From the NCBI RefSeq assembly GCF_002873455.1, contig NZ_MCUN01000009.1, positions 1-64,000 on the forward strand: a stretch of 64,000 nt of DNA, given 5' to 3'. Under the pieces are notes generated by a model that saw nothing but the letters and a program-made list of their open reading frames with translations, searched no databases and was not told where the DNA came from. This document shows, piece after piece, positions 54,395 to 63,680 of the stretch. Each line of letters opens with the position of its first letter. Position 1 is the first letter of the stretch. This stretch comes from Vibrio splendidus (GTDB lineage: Bacteria; Pseudomonadota; Gammaproteobacteria; Enterobacterales; Vibrionaceae). The translations under genes were made by a program, and so were the position numbers.

Positions 54395-54444
54395 GATGAT
54401 TACTTCTCTTGTATTAGGCTTTGGTGGGAACTCAAAGTTCCTTG

Positions 54445-54473
54445 TTGACCCATTAATTATGGCCACTTAATAG
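54445..54473 (+). promoter_or_regulatory. Putative sgrR promoter
   Basis: TTGACC and TAATAG separated by 17 bases, 125 bases before the sgrR start. Confidence 0.45.
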
Positions 54474-54597
54474 GAAGTAATAAACAGATAGGTTTTTACT
54501 AAGTTGTTCCTGTTTTTGTCTTTTAGCGCTACTTTTGGGCTGATATGTTTTATAATGAGCTTAATCAGGAAGGGTTGTTTCTAAAAAGGTTCATTAT

Positions 54598-56382
54598 TTG
54601 TCTGATCTAAACATGATGCGTTACTACACAAGGCTAGATTCGTTCGAGCCTAACTTTTCACACTCGGTGACATTAACTGAGGTGGCTGACAAGCTGTTTA
54701 CCAGTTTACGCCACGCAAGAACCTTGTTAGGTAAGATGCATCAGGCTGAATGGGTGGTGTGGGAGCCAAAAGTCGGGAGGAATCAACGTTCTAACCTGAC
54801 ATTGTGCTTTAGCAGCCAACAACTGACTCAACATGTCGCCAGTAAACTCATCGAACAGGGCAAGTACGAAAAAGCGCTCTCAATTTTAGACAATGACCGT
54901 GCTGTATTTGGCTCTCTCCTCCAAGAAACCTCTGGTGCGACGATGCGTGAAGGGTTGCTGCACGTTCAATTAACCTACAAGCGTAAGTTTGAGGATCTTT
55001 TTCCACATCATATTCACCGCAGCAGTGAACGATTTTTGATTAGGCAAGTGTTCAGCTGCCTCGTCACTTGTAATGGCAAGGGCAAGTTGAAGCCTGAACT
55101 GGCGCACCATTGGGAATATGATGCTGAAAAGTTAGTTTGGACTTTCTATTTGCGCCCAGGCTTAACCTTCCACGATGGTAACCCCGTCGACGCCAAACAG
55201 CTAGTATCGTTGTTTACTGCTTTACAACCGCTACCTTTTTATCAGAAAGAGTTAGCCCATGTTGCTTCGGTTTACAGTGAGCAGCCGTTAAGAATCAGCT
55301 TTCAATTGACCAAAGCCGATACTGGTTTTGCTGGCTTATTGGCTGGCGTTAAATATTCCATTCAACCAGCGGCGCAAGTAACCCGTGAACCCTCTCCATT
55401 AAATTCGGTATCGCATACCGTGATTGGAACCGGACCATTTAAAGTGGTTGAGACCAATAATGAACGAATCAAACTCGCTGCATTTGAGCACTATTATGGT
55501 TGTCGTTCTTTAACCGATGAGGTGACTATCTGGCAGTTTGAGGAGTCAATGACGAGCAGCGCTCGGTTTGATGACAGTCAGATGCACGTATCGCCTTATG
55601 AAGATTCTTCTTGTTTTCATCAATTAGGGAAAAGCGATGCGGAGCTTGTTTCTGCAGACACCGATGGCCTTCGTAGCCGAGTTGAGGATGGGTGCTTATT
55701 TATCCTGTTTAATCAGAGCTCAGTGGCTAGTCCACTGAATAATGAGCAGCGTAAATACCTTTCAGAACTCACCAACCCACAAGCGATTTTGTCTCAGTTG
55801 GAACAGAATAAGGGTTTGTTCAGTGTGTCTTTGGCTCAGAATATACTGCCAAATTGGCAGAAATTGTATCGAACGCCTTCGGTAGAAGCGCAATTGCCGA
55901 AAAAGATGAGTATTGCGGTTTACGACTACTATGCGTTGTACCGATGTGCCATCTGCGTATCAGACATATTGAAACGATATGGCGTGGAAGTTGAAGTGAA
56001 TACCTACAGTTTTCGAGAACTGGCGCAGCTTTCTCAAAGTGGCGGCCTAACAGAAGATTTGGTGCTGTGTAACCTGAACCTAGATGACAATGCCCCGTCT
56101 TCGCTGTTCTCGTGGATGATGAATGATCCTGTTTTGCATTCAGCTTTAGGAGATCTGAACAGTGATTGGCTCAAACAGCGCTTGGATAGTCATAAAGCCT
56201 CTGTAGAACTGCCTAATTACTTGGCAGAGCTAGAACCTATCGCGTCCACTTTGATCTCAGATTATTGGTTAGTGCCTATATTCCACCACCTACAAACCGT
56301 GCGTTTCCAAGGTATTCTGAAAAACGTAGCCATCACCAACTGGGGATGGCCAGATTTTAAGAATGTATGGTCTGCTGATTAG
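54598..56382 (+). CDS. sgrR: SgrR-family transcriptional regulator
   Basis: A 594-residue regulator. An N-terminal winged helix (about 1-100; TEVADKLFTSLRHARTLLGKM) is followed by a domain like peptide-binding periplasmic proteins (FLIRQVFSCLVT, LAHHWEYDAEKLVWTFYLRP, GLTFHDGNPVDAKQ). In E. coli SgrR senses phosphosugar stress and activates the divergent SgrS RNA. TTG 54598 is used, with AAAGG eight bases upstream. A candidate divergent small gene lies next to it. Confidence 0.85.
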   Translation: MSDLNMMRYYTRLDSFEPNFSHSVTLTEVADKLFTSLRHARTLLGKMHQAEWVVWEPKVGRNQRSNLTLCFSSQQLTQHVASKLIEQGKYEKALSILDNDRAVFGSLLQETSGATMREGLLHVQLTYKRKFEDLFPHHIHRSSERFLIRQVFSCLVTCNGKGKLKPELAHHWEYDAEKLVWTFYLRPGLTFHDGNPVDAKQLVSLFTALQPLPFYQKELAHVASVYSEQPLRISFQLTKADTGFAGLLAGVKYSIQPAAQVTREPSPLNSVSHTVIGTGPFKVVETNNERIKLAAFEHYYGCRSLTDEVTIWQFEESMTSSARFDDSQMHVSPYEDSSCFHQLGKSDAELVSADTDGLRSRVEDGCLFILFNQSSVASPLNNEQRKYLSELTNPQAILSQLEQNKGLFSVSLAQNILPNWQKLYRTPSVEAQLPKKMSIAVYDYYALYRCAICVSDILKRYGVEVEVNTYSFRELAQLSQSGGLTEDLVLCNLNLDDNAPSSLFSWMMNDPVLHSALGDLNSDWLKQRLDSHKASVELPNYLAELEPIASTLISDYWLVPIFHHLQTVRFQGILKNVAITNWGWPDFKNVWSAD

Positions 56383-56436
56383 TCTCGCCAATCTACAAAA
56401 ACAAGTTTTGAAAGCCGATCCTATTTTTATAGGTTT

Positions 56437-56484
56437 GCTTTCTAGCTTTCTAGCTTTCTAGCTTTCTAGCTTTCTAGCTTTTTA
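56437..56484. repeat. Tandem 8-bp repeat
   Basis: Five perfect copies and one imperfect copy of GCTTTCTA between sgrR and marR. It is non-coding and probably prone to slippage. Confidence 0.9.
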
Positions 56485-56523
56485 ACATCCTAATTTTCAA
56501 ATGTTCGGACTTAGTACTTTAGA

Positions 56524-56949
56524 TCAGCTTTCTAGGTTGTGAGCCATTTTGTTGGCGACTTTTCGGAACTGTTCTAGCTCGTCGTCGGCCATGCCTTTGG
56601 TCATTCTTTGCAGCATCTCTCGATCAATATTCGATACCTTACTCATGATCTCTTGACCCTTATCGGTCAGAACCAATAACTGGCTACGCTTGTCTTCTGG
56701 GTTCGGAGATTTCTTCACAAGTTCCTGACTGATCAAAGCGTTAATCAATCGAGTGACCTGTGCTTTATCGCGATTTAAGAAGTGCGCGATATCGATAGCC
56801 GTACATGGAGACTTCTTGGTAATGATCTTCATGACACGAATGTTCATGGGTGCGATCTCAGAGTCCAAGCTCTCAATCTGCTCGCTCATTTGACGTTTCA
56901 AAGAGTGCACTAAGCGAAAGATGGATTCTAGCGATGTGTTATCAGACAT
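56524..56949 (-). CDS. MarR-family transcriptional regulator
   Basis: A 141-residue winged-helix repressor. TAIDIAHFLNRDKAQVTRLINALISQELVKKSPNPEDKRSQ is its DNA-binding part (about 56-95), with the D-K-R wing. It is divergent from the DUF2798-type membrane protein gene. Two near-identical palindromes lie between them. It probably represses itself and that operon; the ligand is unknown. Confidence 0.92.
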   Translation of the reverse strand: MSDNTSLESIFRLVHSLKRQMSEQIESLDSEIAPMNIRVMKIITKKSPCTAIDIAHFLNRDKAQVTRLINALISQELVKKSPNPEDKRSQLLVLTDKGQEIMSKVSNIDREMLQRMTKGMADDELEQFRKVANKMAHNLES

Positions 56950-56967
56950 AAACGATCCTCAGAAAAG

Positions 56968-57015
56968 TAGTTGACAATGTCAACTACAGTATTTGTAGTT
57001 GACATTATCAACTTA
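56968..57015. promoter_or_regulatory. Two palindromic operator sites for the MarR regulator
   Basis: TAGTTGACAATGTCAACTA (56968-56986) and TAGTTGACATTATCAACTTA (56996-57015) are near copies centred about 28 bases apart. The TTGACA parts may also be -35 boxes, so binding would block RNA polymerase. Confidence 0.7.
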
Positions 57016-57046
57016 ATTGTTCGTAAATTCAAGACAGGAAATAGAT

Positions 57047-57538
57047 ATGACGATTCAAGCAACACTAACGCCAACTCTTCCTGAGCAAAAAGGCACCCCA
57101 GTTTTATACAAAATTTTGGTCATGATGAGCTTAATGCTAACCATTGGCGGCAGCTTAACGGCCGTGATGACCTACATGAATGTCGGATTCGGTGAGGCAT
57201 TCATCGGTAACTGGCTCTCTTCGTTAACCCTAGTTGTCGTGATTATGATGCCAATTGGCGTGGTAATGATGACTTTGGTGACTAAGTTGGTCGCCAAGGT
57301 ATTACCCAATAACGGCGAGAAAGCTCGTAACTTAGTCGTGGGATTGATTATGGCTTTTATCATGGAGTCCATCATGGCATTTGTAACAGCGGCAAATAAT
57401 ATTGGATTTTCGGATACATCGGCGTTTACCAGTGGATGGTTTAATGGATTTATTGCTGCGCTTCCTATTGGCCTTACGATCATGGTCGTGATGTCGATGA
57501 CGGTAAAACCTAAGCTCGAACGATTCATGAAGAGCTAG
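57047..57538 (+). CDS. DUF2798-type membrane protein, duplicated
   Basis: A 163-residue membrane protein from ATG 57047 (AGGAA upstream). It has four helices in two similar halves, each with a pair of helices and an N-x-GF turn (YMNVGFGEAFIGNWLSS and ANNIGFSDTSAFTSGWFNG). This fits two copies of the DUF2798 domain. It is controlled by the divergent MarR protein and the twin operators. A role in stress or efflux is a guess. The next gene may be in the same operon. Confidence 0.82.
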   Translation: MTIQATLTPTLPEQKGTPVLYKILVMMSLMLTIGGSLTAVMTYMNVGFGEAFIGNWLSSLTLVVVIMMPIGVVMMTLVTKLVAKVLPNNGEKARNLVVGLIMAFIMESIMAFVTAANNIGFSDTSAFTSGWFNGFIAALPIGLTIMVVMSMTVKPKLERFMKS

Positions 57539-57571
57539 TCAAAACACTTTTTAGCATTTTAGGAGATCCAC

Positions 57572-57877
57572 ATGACAGCATTGACAGGCAAACATAACAA
57601 CTACCGTATCACTATCGAAGAAGTGAACATTAAAGAAGATCGTGAACTGCAAACCATGCAGTTTGAAATTGAAGACAGAGAAAACATGTTCGCGATTGTT
57701 GAGAAGATCAAACAAGACAGTGGTTTAGACGAGCAATCTGCAGCGCGACTCGGGGTGAGCATCCGCTTACTCGGCCCAATGATGATGCAAGATAGAAAGC
57801 ACCCTCTGTTTGTTGATTTCATGCCTCACTTCAGAAACTTCATGCAGAATCTGAAGAAGACGTTGAAAGGGCAGTAA
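57572..57877 (+). CDS. DUF3861-like small protein
   Basis: A 101-residue soluble protein starting MTALTGKHNNYRITIEEVNI, with AGGAG upstream. It resembles the DUF3861 family by memory (YRITIE opening, RLGVSIRLLGPMMM core, HPLFVDFMPHFRNFM end). It lies 34 bases after the membrane protein gene and probably shares its message. Function unknown. Confidence 0.7.
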   Translation: MTALTGKHNNYRITIEEVNIKEDRELQTMQFEIEDRENMFAIVEKIKQDSGLDEQSAARLGVSIRLLGPMMMQDRKHPLFVDFMPHFRNFMQNLKKTLKGQ

Positions 57878-57906
57878 AGCCTAATCATCAGTAATACATC
57901 GAAAAG

Positions 57907-57933
57907 CCAGTAACCAACTTACTGGTTTTTTTT
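57907..57933 (+). terminator. Intrinsic terminator
   Basis: The stem CCAGTAA / TTACTGG with loop CCAAC is followed by eight T, 30 bases after the DUF3861-like gene. Confidence 0.9.
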
Positions 57934-58083
57934 GTATTTAAATCAACATAATTTCAGTTGCTTGCGTTTAGAATATGTGGAAATTGATGGCTGAATTTAC
58001 GGTGTTGCTTCGTTGTTTAATTGTCTATTCAAGCTTCAACAAATCCGATATTATACTGGTCATAAAAATAAAGGTGATATTAT

Positions 58084-58848
58084 ATGACAAATGTATTTAA
58101 GCAAGCCGCGGAAGAACTGCTAAGTCGTCGAACTGCGGGCACTAAAGCTCCAAGGTTAAACAAACAGTACCGTCCGAACAGCCTAGAAGATGCCTTGAAA
58201 ATTCAAGCATCAATGATTGATCTTAAGAGCGATAAAGTGGGTGGTTGGAAGTGTTTATTACCTCTTGCCGAAGACAAGTTTATTGTTGCGCCTATCTTTT
58301 CGGGCAGCGTTCAACAAGGCGAAGTTTGTGAACTATTTGCAGACAACAACGTTGTTCGCGTAGAACCTGAAATTGCATTTACGCTTGCTAAGAGCCTGCC
58401 TGCAAACCAAGAAGGTTACAGCGAAGAGCAAATCAATGAAGCGATTGGTTCTTGCCATATGGCTCTTGAGTTAATGCAATCTCGCTTTGCTGATGACAGC
58501 GGCGCTGAGTTCTACGAAAAGCTTGCTGATGGCCTAGTAAACCAAGGTCTGTTCATTGGCCCTGAGATTGACCGCGAAAAAGCGTTCACTTCTGCTGAGA
58601 TCAATATTGAAGTGACTCAAGGCGAACAAGTTCAAGCATTCGCAGGTAAGCACCCAAATACATTACCACCAAGCCCAATCTACTGGCTGATTAACTACAT
58701 GACGCGTCGTGGCGTAGATTTCCAAGCGGGTGAAGCAATCATCACGGGTTCTTACTGCGGTATCGTAGAGATGGACTTCGATAAACCAACGACCTTCCAC
58801 TACGAAGGCATTGGCGAATACCAAGTGACGTTCCAACAAAAACGCTAA
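58084..58848 (+). CDS. 2-keto-4-pentenoate hydratase-like protein (MhpD family)
   Basis: A 254-residue protein of the fumarylacetoacetate hydrolase superfamily, MhpD/HpaH branch. VGGWKCLLP, VRVEPEIAFTLAKSLP (metal Glu pair) and ALELMQSRFAD carry the active-site features. It lies alone between terminators. No other catechol-cleavage gene is near, so it may act on another 2-oxo acid or enol. Confidence 0.85.
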   Translation: MTNVFKQAAEELLSRRTAGTKAPRLNKQYRPNSLEDALKIQASMIDLKSDKVGGWKCLLPLAEDKFIVAPIFSGSVQQGEVCELFADNNVVRVEPEIAFTLAKSLPANQEGYSEEQINEAIGSCHMALELMQSRFADDSGAEFYEKLADGLVNQGLFIGPEIDREKAFTSAEINIEVTQGEQVQAFAGKHPNTLPPSPIYWLINYMTRRGVDFQAGEAIITGSYCGIVEMDFDKPTTFHYEGIGEYQVTFQQKR

Positions 58849-58910
58849 CTTAGCAAAAGCGGTAAGTTAGCAAAAAGCTAGCTTCTGCGCATACGCTACC
58901 TGTTATCTAA

Positions 58911-58945
58911 AGGTTGCTTACTTGGTTAGTAAGTAGCCTTTTCTA
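58911..58945 (+). terminator. Intrinsic terminator
   Basis: Stem AGGTTGCTTACT / AGTAAGTAGCCT (one mismatch) with TTTT after it, downstream of the hydratase gene. Confidence 0.75.
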
Positions 58946-59070
58946 TTATGTGATGTTCAATGGCACGCTTATAACTTTGCATTAATTTGGGTGTTTAGAC
59001 GTCTAGACGTTGACAAGTTCTAAGTGTGACATTAGTCTCTCTTCTCCCTGTTCTATTGCGTTGTCGTTCC

Positions 59071-60429
59071 ATGTCTAATTCAAAAAATTCTAATGCTGTA
59101 ATTGCACCTTCTGCAGTTGCACTTATCCCTCTGATTGTCTTCCTAACGCTGTTTATTGGCGTGGGCACGTACTTGTCGCTACAAGGTGTCGATTTCGCTT
59201 TCTATCAACTGCCAGCGCCGATTGCGGCTTTACCTGCGGTGATGCTAGCGTTGTTGCTAAGCAAAGATAAATTGAACCGTGCTATCGAACAGTTCTTAGG
59301 TGGAGTAGGTCACAAAGACATTATTGCAATGTGTATGATCTACCTATTGGCAGGTGCTTTTGCGGCCGTGGCCAAAGCCTCTGGTGGTGTCGACGCGACG
59401 GTAAACCTAGGGTTATCGGCGATTCCAACAAGCATGATCCTACCGGGTATCTTCCTAATTTCAGCTTTCATCGCGACAGCAATGGGCACCTCAATGGGTA
59501 CTATCGCTGCGGTTGCCCCTGTGGCACTAGGCATTGCAGATTCAGCAGGTATGAGCATTCCACTGACGGCTGGTGTTGTTTTAAGTGGCGCGATGTTTGG
59601 TGACAACCTTTCTATCATCTCTGATACCACAATTGCCGCGACACGTTCGCAAGGCTGTGAGATGAGAGATAAGTTTAAAGAGAACATCCGCATTGCACTT
59701 CCAGCTGCACTTATCGCAATTGTTATCTTTGCTTTCAACAGCACGGCAACTCAAGTGCCTGAAACTGGCCCAATCGAGTGGTTGAAAGTCCTTCCGTACA
59801 TCACTATTTTGATTCTTGCTGTATCGGGCATGAATGTATTCGTTGTGCTGACGATTGGTATCTTACTGGCGGGTGGCGTGAGCCTAGGTTCTGTTGAGAA
59901 CTACGGTTTAACGGATTACGCTCAAGATATCTATGCAGGCTTCGGCAACATGCAAGAGATCTTCTTACTGTCGATGCTGATTGGTGGCTTGAGTGAGTTG
60001 ATGCGTCGTCAAGGTGGATTAGCGTTTCTGACTAATTTAGTGAGCGCTTTGATTCGTGCATTTGGTTCTTCTCACTCTAAGCAAGCCAATGGCCGTGCGA
60101 GTGAGCTAGGTATTGCTGGCTTGGTGTCTATGGTTAACGTGTGTACTGCAAACAACACAGTAGCGATCATTGTATCTGGTAGCGTGGCTCGCCAACTGGC
60201 GGAAGAGAATGATGTATCTCCACGTCGCTCTGCAAGCTTATTGGATATCTTTTCTTGTGTGATTCAAGGTGTATTGCCTTATGGTGCACAAGTGTTGCTA
60301 TTAGGTTCGGTATTTAACCTATCGCCTCTAGAGATCGTGTCTAATTCATACTACTGTTTTGCTCTGGCAATCGTAGCTGTGGTTGCTGTGTTTATCAAAC
60401 ACCCAGCACGTCAAGTTGCTAAAGCCTAG
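59071..60429 (+). CDS. NhaC-family Na+/H+ antiporter
   Basis: A 452-residue membrane protein from ATG 59071; a GTG at 59026 is also possible, and neither has a strong ribosome site. It has about 12 helices, with family segments MGTSMGTIAAVAPVALGIA, LSGAMFGDNLSIISDTTIAA (the conserved acid in FGDNLSIISD) and VCTANNTVAIIVSG. It exchanges Na+ for H+, perhaps linked to organic acid uptake. It is followed by a strong terminator. Confidence 0.88.
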   Translation: MSNSKNSNAVIAPSAVALIPLIVFLTLFIGVGTYLSLQGVDFAFYQLPAPIAALPAVMLALLLSKDKLNRAIEQFLGGVGHKDIIAMCMIYLLAGAFAAVAKASGGVDATVNLGLSAIPTSMILPGIFLISAFIATAMGTSMGTIAAVAPVALGIADSAGMSIPLTAGVVLSGAMFGDNLSIISDTTIAATRSQGCEMRDKFKENIRIALPAALIAIVIFAFNSTATQVPETGPIEWLKVLPYITILILAVSGMNVFVVLTIGILLAGGVSLGSVENYGLTDYAQDIYAGFGNMQEIFLLSMLIGGLSELMRRQGGLAFLTNLVSALIRAFGSSHSKQANGRASELGIAGLVSMVNVCTANNTVAIIVSGSVARQLAEENDVSPRRSASLLDIFSCVIQGVLPYGAQVLLLGSVFNLSPLEIVSNSYYCFALAIVAVVAVFIKHPARQVAKA

Positions 60430-60469
60430 TAGTAATTGACCAAACTCAGTCGTAACTCGCTTTGATAAG

Positions 60470-60496
60470 AAGGCTCCTGAATAGGAGCCTTTTTTG
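60470..60496 (+). terminator. Intrinsic terminator after the antiporter gene
   Basis: The nine-base perfect stem AAGGCTCCT / AGGAGCCTT with GAAT loop, then six T. Confidence 0.9.
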
Positions 60497-60534
60497 TGTT
60501 TGTAATGAACAGACTGAAAATTTCGGCTTACTTG

Positions 60535-61095
60535 TTAAAGAAGACTTTCAAGCTCATTGGCTGTTGCGACATTGCAGTAACCAAAGCTCAGTGCAGCCAT
60601 GAATGCGGCATGGACATGCGCTGCTGGAACTTGAACGCCATTGAACTCCATGTCTAAGGTTGTGCAAGCGTCATGCGCTACGTGGCATTCATAGCCCAAA
60701 TCGGTTGCTGCACGAGTCACAGCATCAATACACATGTGACTCATTGCGCCAACGATGATCAGTTTTTCAACGCCTTGCTCTTTTAGCACCTTGTTCAGTT
60801 CGGTGTCTCTAAAGCTATTGATTTGATGCTTTACGATAACAGGTTCGCCTTCTAGCGGAGTCACGCTGCTGTGGATTTGAGCACCGTCTGATTCTGGCAA
60901 GAAGAAAGGAGAATCATTCGTCGGAAACTCATGACGTACATGAACCACAGGAAGTTGCTTGTCTCTGAAAGCGGATAATAACTGTGCACCTTTTTCGGCT
61001 GCTTTCTCTGTTTCAGACAGCGCCCATTTTGCCCCCTCGTATGAAGGGAAATAGTCATTTTGAAAGTCGATAAGTAGTAGTGCAGTGTTCTTCAT
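60535..61095 (-). CDS. Isochorismatase-family cysteine hydrolase
   Basis: A 186-residue hydrolase. LLIDFQNDYFP holds the catalytic Asp, VKHQINSF the Lys, and GAMSHMCIDAVTRAATDLGYE the nucleophile Cys with the cis-peptide turn. Related enzymes are nicotinamidases and similar amidases. It is divergent from a GlxA-type regulator, 95 bases away, so that protein probably controls it. The substrate is unknown. Confidence 0.9.
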   Translation of the reverse strand: MKNTALLLIDFQNDYFPSYEGAKWALSETEKAAEKGAQLLSAFRDKQLPVVHVRHEFPTNDSPFFLPESDGAQIHSSVTPLEGEPVIVKHQINSFRDTELNKVLKEQGVEKLIIVGAMSHMCIDAVTRAATDLGYECHVAHDACTTLDMEFNGVQVPAAHVHAAFMAALSFGYCNVATANELESLL

Positions 61096-61111
61096 AGTCT
61101 ATACCTTTGTA

Positions 61112-61138
61112 TTTGGTGTATTTGGTGTATTTGGTGTA
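61112..61138. repeat. Three tandem 9-bp repeats
   Basis: TTTGGTGTA three times in a row, in the promoter gap between the isochorismatase gene and the GlxA-like gene. Copy number could affect spacing of promoter elements. Confidence 0.9.
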
Positions 61139-61190
61139 TTGCGGTGTAGGGATATTATGAATACTCTGTAGTTTTTAGCGCACGTCAAAA

Positions 61191-62135
61191 ATGACAGACT
61201 CTATGGCAATAGTGACAAAATCAGTAATGGTCGAAATCATCGACTATCCAGGCTCTCTGCAAAGTGCCGTGTTTGGCGTGAAAGAGTTTCTGCAGATGGC
61301 AAATTCTCTTGAACCTTCGGCTGAGAAGACTCAATTCAACGTTCAGATCCAAGCGCATGACAGTGTTGGCGTATCGAACACCGATATCATCATACTCCCA
61401 CCGAATTTAGATGGTTGTTACTATCTAGAGCCGAGTGACACCTTGCTTGAGTACCTGATTGAGTCTCACCAAAGGGGGGCGATACTTTGCTCAGCTTGTG
61501 CAGGCGTGTTCATTTTGGCAAAAGCAGGTTTGTTAGAAGGGCGAACCGTGACCACGCACTGGCAAGCGCAGCAGAAGTTTACGGAGCTTTACCCACAGAT
61601 CGCAGTCGATATCGACAAAATCTTGATTGATGATGCGGATGTGATGACCGCTGGTGGTTTGATGTCGTGGATGGATCTCGCTTTGTTTATCCTGACCAAA
61701 TACACGACACCGACCAACACTCGTAATCTAGGTAAATATTTGGTGCTTGATACGGGGTTGAGAGAGCAACGTTACTATCATAGCTTTGTGCCGAACTATG
61801 CTCACGGTAATGACAAAATTGTGTCGGTGCAGCGTTTTATTCAAAAGAACCATCACCTTTCGTTGTCCCTTGATCAATTGGCTGAAGAAGCGTTCATGAC
61901 TCGAAGAACCTTTATTCGTCAATTTACCAAGGCGACCAGCTTTACGCCGATTAACTATATCCAACACGTACGTATTCAAAGTGCATGCGAGTTATTGGAA
62001 AGCTCCCATAAGCCGGTTGAGCAGATCAGCTACCTAGTTGGTTATGAGGACGTAAATAGCTTTCGTAAGGTCTTTATGAAAATCATTGGCTTAACACCAT
62101 CAAGATTTCGTTCTAGATTTCTCTCTGAGGAATGA
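61191..62135 (+). CDS. GlxA-family transcriptional regulator (DJ-1/PfpI plus AraC domains)
   Basis: A 314-residue regulator. An N-terminal DJ-1/PfpI domain has the nucleophile-elbow-like SACAGVFILAKAGLLEGRTVTTHW. A C-terminal AraC domain has two helix-turn-helix motifs (LSLDQLAEEAFMTRRTFIRQFTKATSFTP and VEQISYLVGYEDVNSFRKVF). It is divergent from the isochorismatase gene, a frequent pairing. The inducer is unknown. Confidence 0.93.
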   Translation: MTDSMAIVTKSVMVEIIDYPGSLQSAVFGVKEFLQMANSLEPSAEKTQFNVQIQAHDSVGVSNTDIIILPPNLDGCYYLEPSDTLLEYLIESHQRGAILCSACAGVFILAKAGLLEGRTVTTHWQAQQKFTELYPQIAVDIDKILIDDADVMTAGGLMSWMDLALFILTKYTTPTNTRNLGKYLVLDTGLREQRYYHSFVPNYAHGNDKIVSVQRFIQKNHHLSLSLDQLAEEAFMTRRTFIRQFTKATSFTPINYIQHVRIQSACELLESSHKPVEQISYLVGYEDVNSFRKVFMKIIGLTPSRFRSRFLSEE

Positions 62136-62199
62136 TTTTTAATAGTCACTATTCCTCAGGCTTCTTGAATCGTACTGTCAGTGAGCATCTTGGAGAGGC

Positions 62200-63396
62200 T
62201 TAATTCAGCTTCTTAGTCACGAACTCTTTGTTTCTGACCATCAACCACATCAGGCCGCCTAGCGTACCGACGGATAATTGAATAAAGCCTAGGTTTTCAA
62301 TCAGTGAATCTGGACGGATTGAAACCAACACCATGCCAAGCGAACCACAAATCATGCTGAAGAACTGTATCAGTGCGACGGCAGAGCCCGTGTCATGATC
62401 TTGTTGGTTCAACATCAAGTTGGTACCCGGTACTCGCATGATGATCGCCATTAATGTCGCTGGTGCTGCGATGAACATGAAGAACCAAGGGGACAGGTCA
62501 CCAATGGTTAGGGTAAAGATGCCCGCAAGCGCCAGCAAAGCGAAACATCCTGAGATGACCTTTTGAACCGGCATTCGGTAGGACAACTTCATGTAAATTG
62601 TTGGACCAAATGAGGCACATAATGCATTGAATGCAAACGCGTAACTAAACTGTTGTTCGGTCAATCCAAAGTGATCGATGTAGATATAAGAACCCGCCGC
62701 AAGAAAACCCATCAACGCCATCGGTATGATAGAGAAAATGACCAGCAGCTTGACGAACGAGCGGTTTTTCATGACCACGCCCATTCTTCCCCATGAGCGA
62801 AATATAGAACCTTGGTATTTGTTTTCGAGTGTTTCTCGGTAGCAGCAAGCTAATACTGACGCAAATGCACCAAAAATGGCGAGCGTGACAAACATCATTC
62901 GCCAAGACGCTATTTTCAGCAGGAAAGCACCAAATACAGGTGCGACCATCGGCGCGATGATCACCAACGACATGATAGTCGCCATGATCTTTTCGCGTTC
63001 TCGGCCGTCATAAAGGTCTTTCACAATGGCAGTTGCGATAACGGTGATAGCACTGCCCGCAAAGGCTTGGAATATACGAGCACCAATCAACTGCTCGATG
63101 CTATTGGTCATGGCACATAAGACGCTCGCCACCATATAGCTTGCGATGCCAATGAGTAGAATCGGCTTACGCCCGAACTTTTCACTGAGCGGTCCCCAGA
63201 ACAACAGGCCAACCGCATAGGTCACGAAGTAGCTGCTCAGGGTTAGGTTGACCATCGATTGGTCGGTATTGAACACTTCAACCATTTGCGGAAGGGCTGG
63301 CAAATACAAGTCGATGGTCAATGGAGGAAACGCACTGATGATGACGAGGAAAAATAGCATACCGGTCTTACCCAGTATTGGTTGTGGTTGCTTCAA
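62200..63396 (-). CDS. Bcr/CflA-family MFS multidrug exporter
   Basis: A 398-residue transporter with 12 helices. The N-terminal ISAFPPLTIDLYLPALPQM is typical of the Bcr/CflA branch, and LLFWGPLSEKFGRKPILL is the loop 2-3 motif A of the major facilitator superfamily. Members expel drugs such as bicyclomycin or chloramphenicol, and some export cysteine. It is convergent with the GlxA-like gene. No clear regulator is adjacent on the other side. Confidence 0.93.
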   Translation of the reverse strand: MKQPQPILGKTGMLFFLVIISAFPPLTIDLYLPALPQMVEVFNTDQSMVNLTLSSYFVTYAVGLLFWGPLSEKFGRKPILLIGIASYMVASVLCAMTNSIEQLIGARIFQAFAGSAITVIATAIVKDLYDGREREKIMATIMSLVIIAPMVAPVFGAFLLKIASWRMMFVTLAIFGAFASVLACCYRETLENKYQGSIFRSWGRMGVVMKNRSFVKLLVIFSIIPMALMGFLAAGSYIYIDHFGLTEQQFSYAFAFNALCASFGPTIYMKLSYRMPVQKVISGCFALLALAGIFTLTIGDLSPWFFMFIAAPATLMAIIMRVPGTNLMLNQQDHDTGSAVALIQFFSMICGSLGMVLVSIRPDSLIENLGFIQLSVGTLGGLMWLMVRNKEFVTKKLN

Positions 63397-63606
63397 GGTA
63401 TTCCCCGCTATCCCATAAAGGGTTTTTAATGGATGTGTGTTGGTTTCAGAAGGTTTAAGACACGCTAGACATGAAGAATGGATTTGCTCAAGAACTTGGC
63501 GGAAAATCTCTAATGGCTTGTCTTGGTACTTATTGTATTACAAAATATTATCACTCTTATAGTGAACGAGTTCAACCTGTTAGTGACTAGGTTAGATTAC
63601 AATGAT

Positions 63607-63666
63607 GATTGATAGATTGTAATGCGGATCGATAGTTTGTAATGCTTATCGAAAGGTTGTAGCAGC
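63607..63666. repeat. Three imperfect 20-bp tandem repeats
   Basis: Units at 63607, 63627 and 63647 follow the pattern GATnGATAGnTTGTAATGCn, with the third more diverged. They lie between the exporter gene and the last gene. Confidence 0.7.
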
Positions 63667-63680
63667 TATGAATTAGCTGG

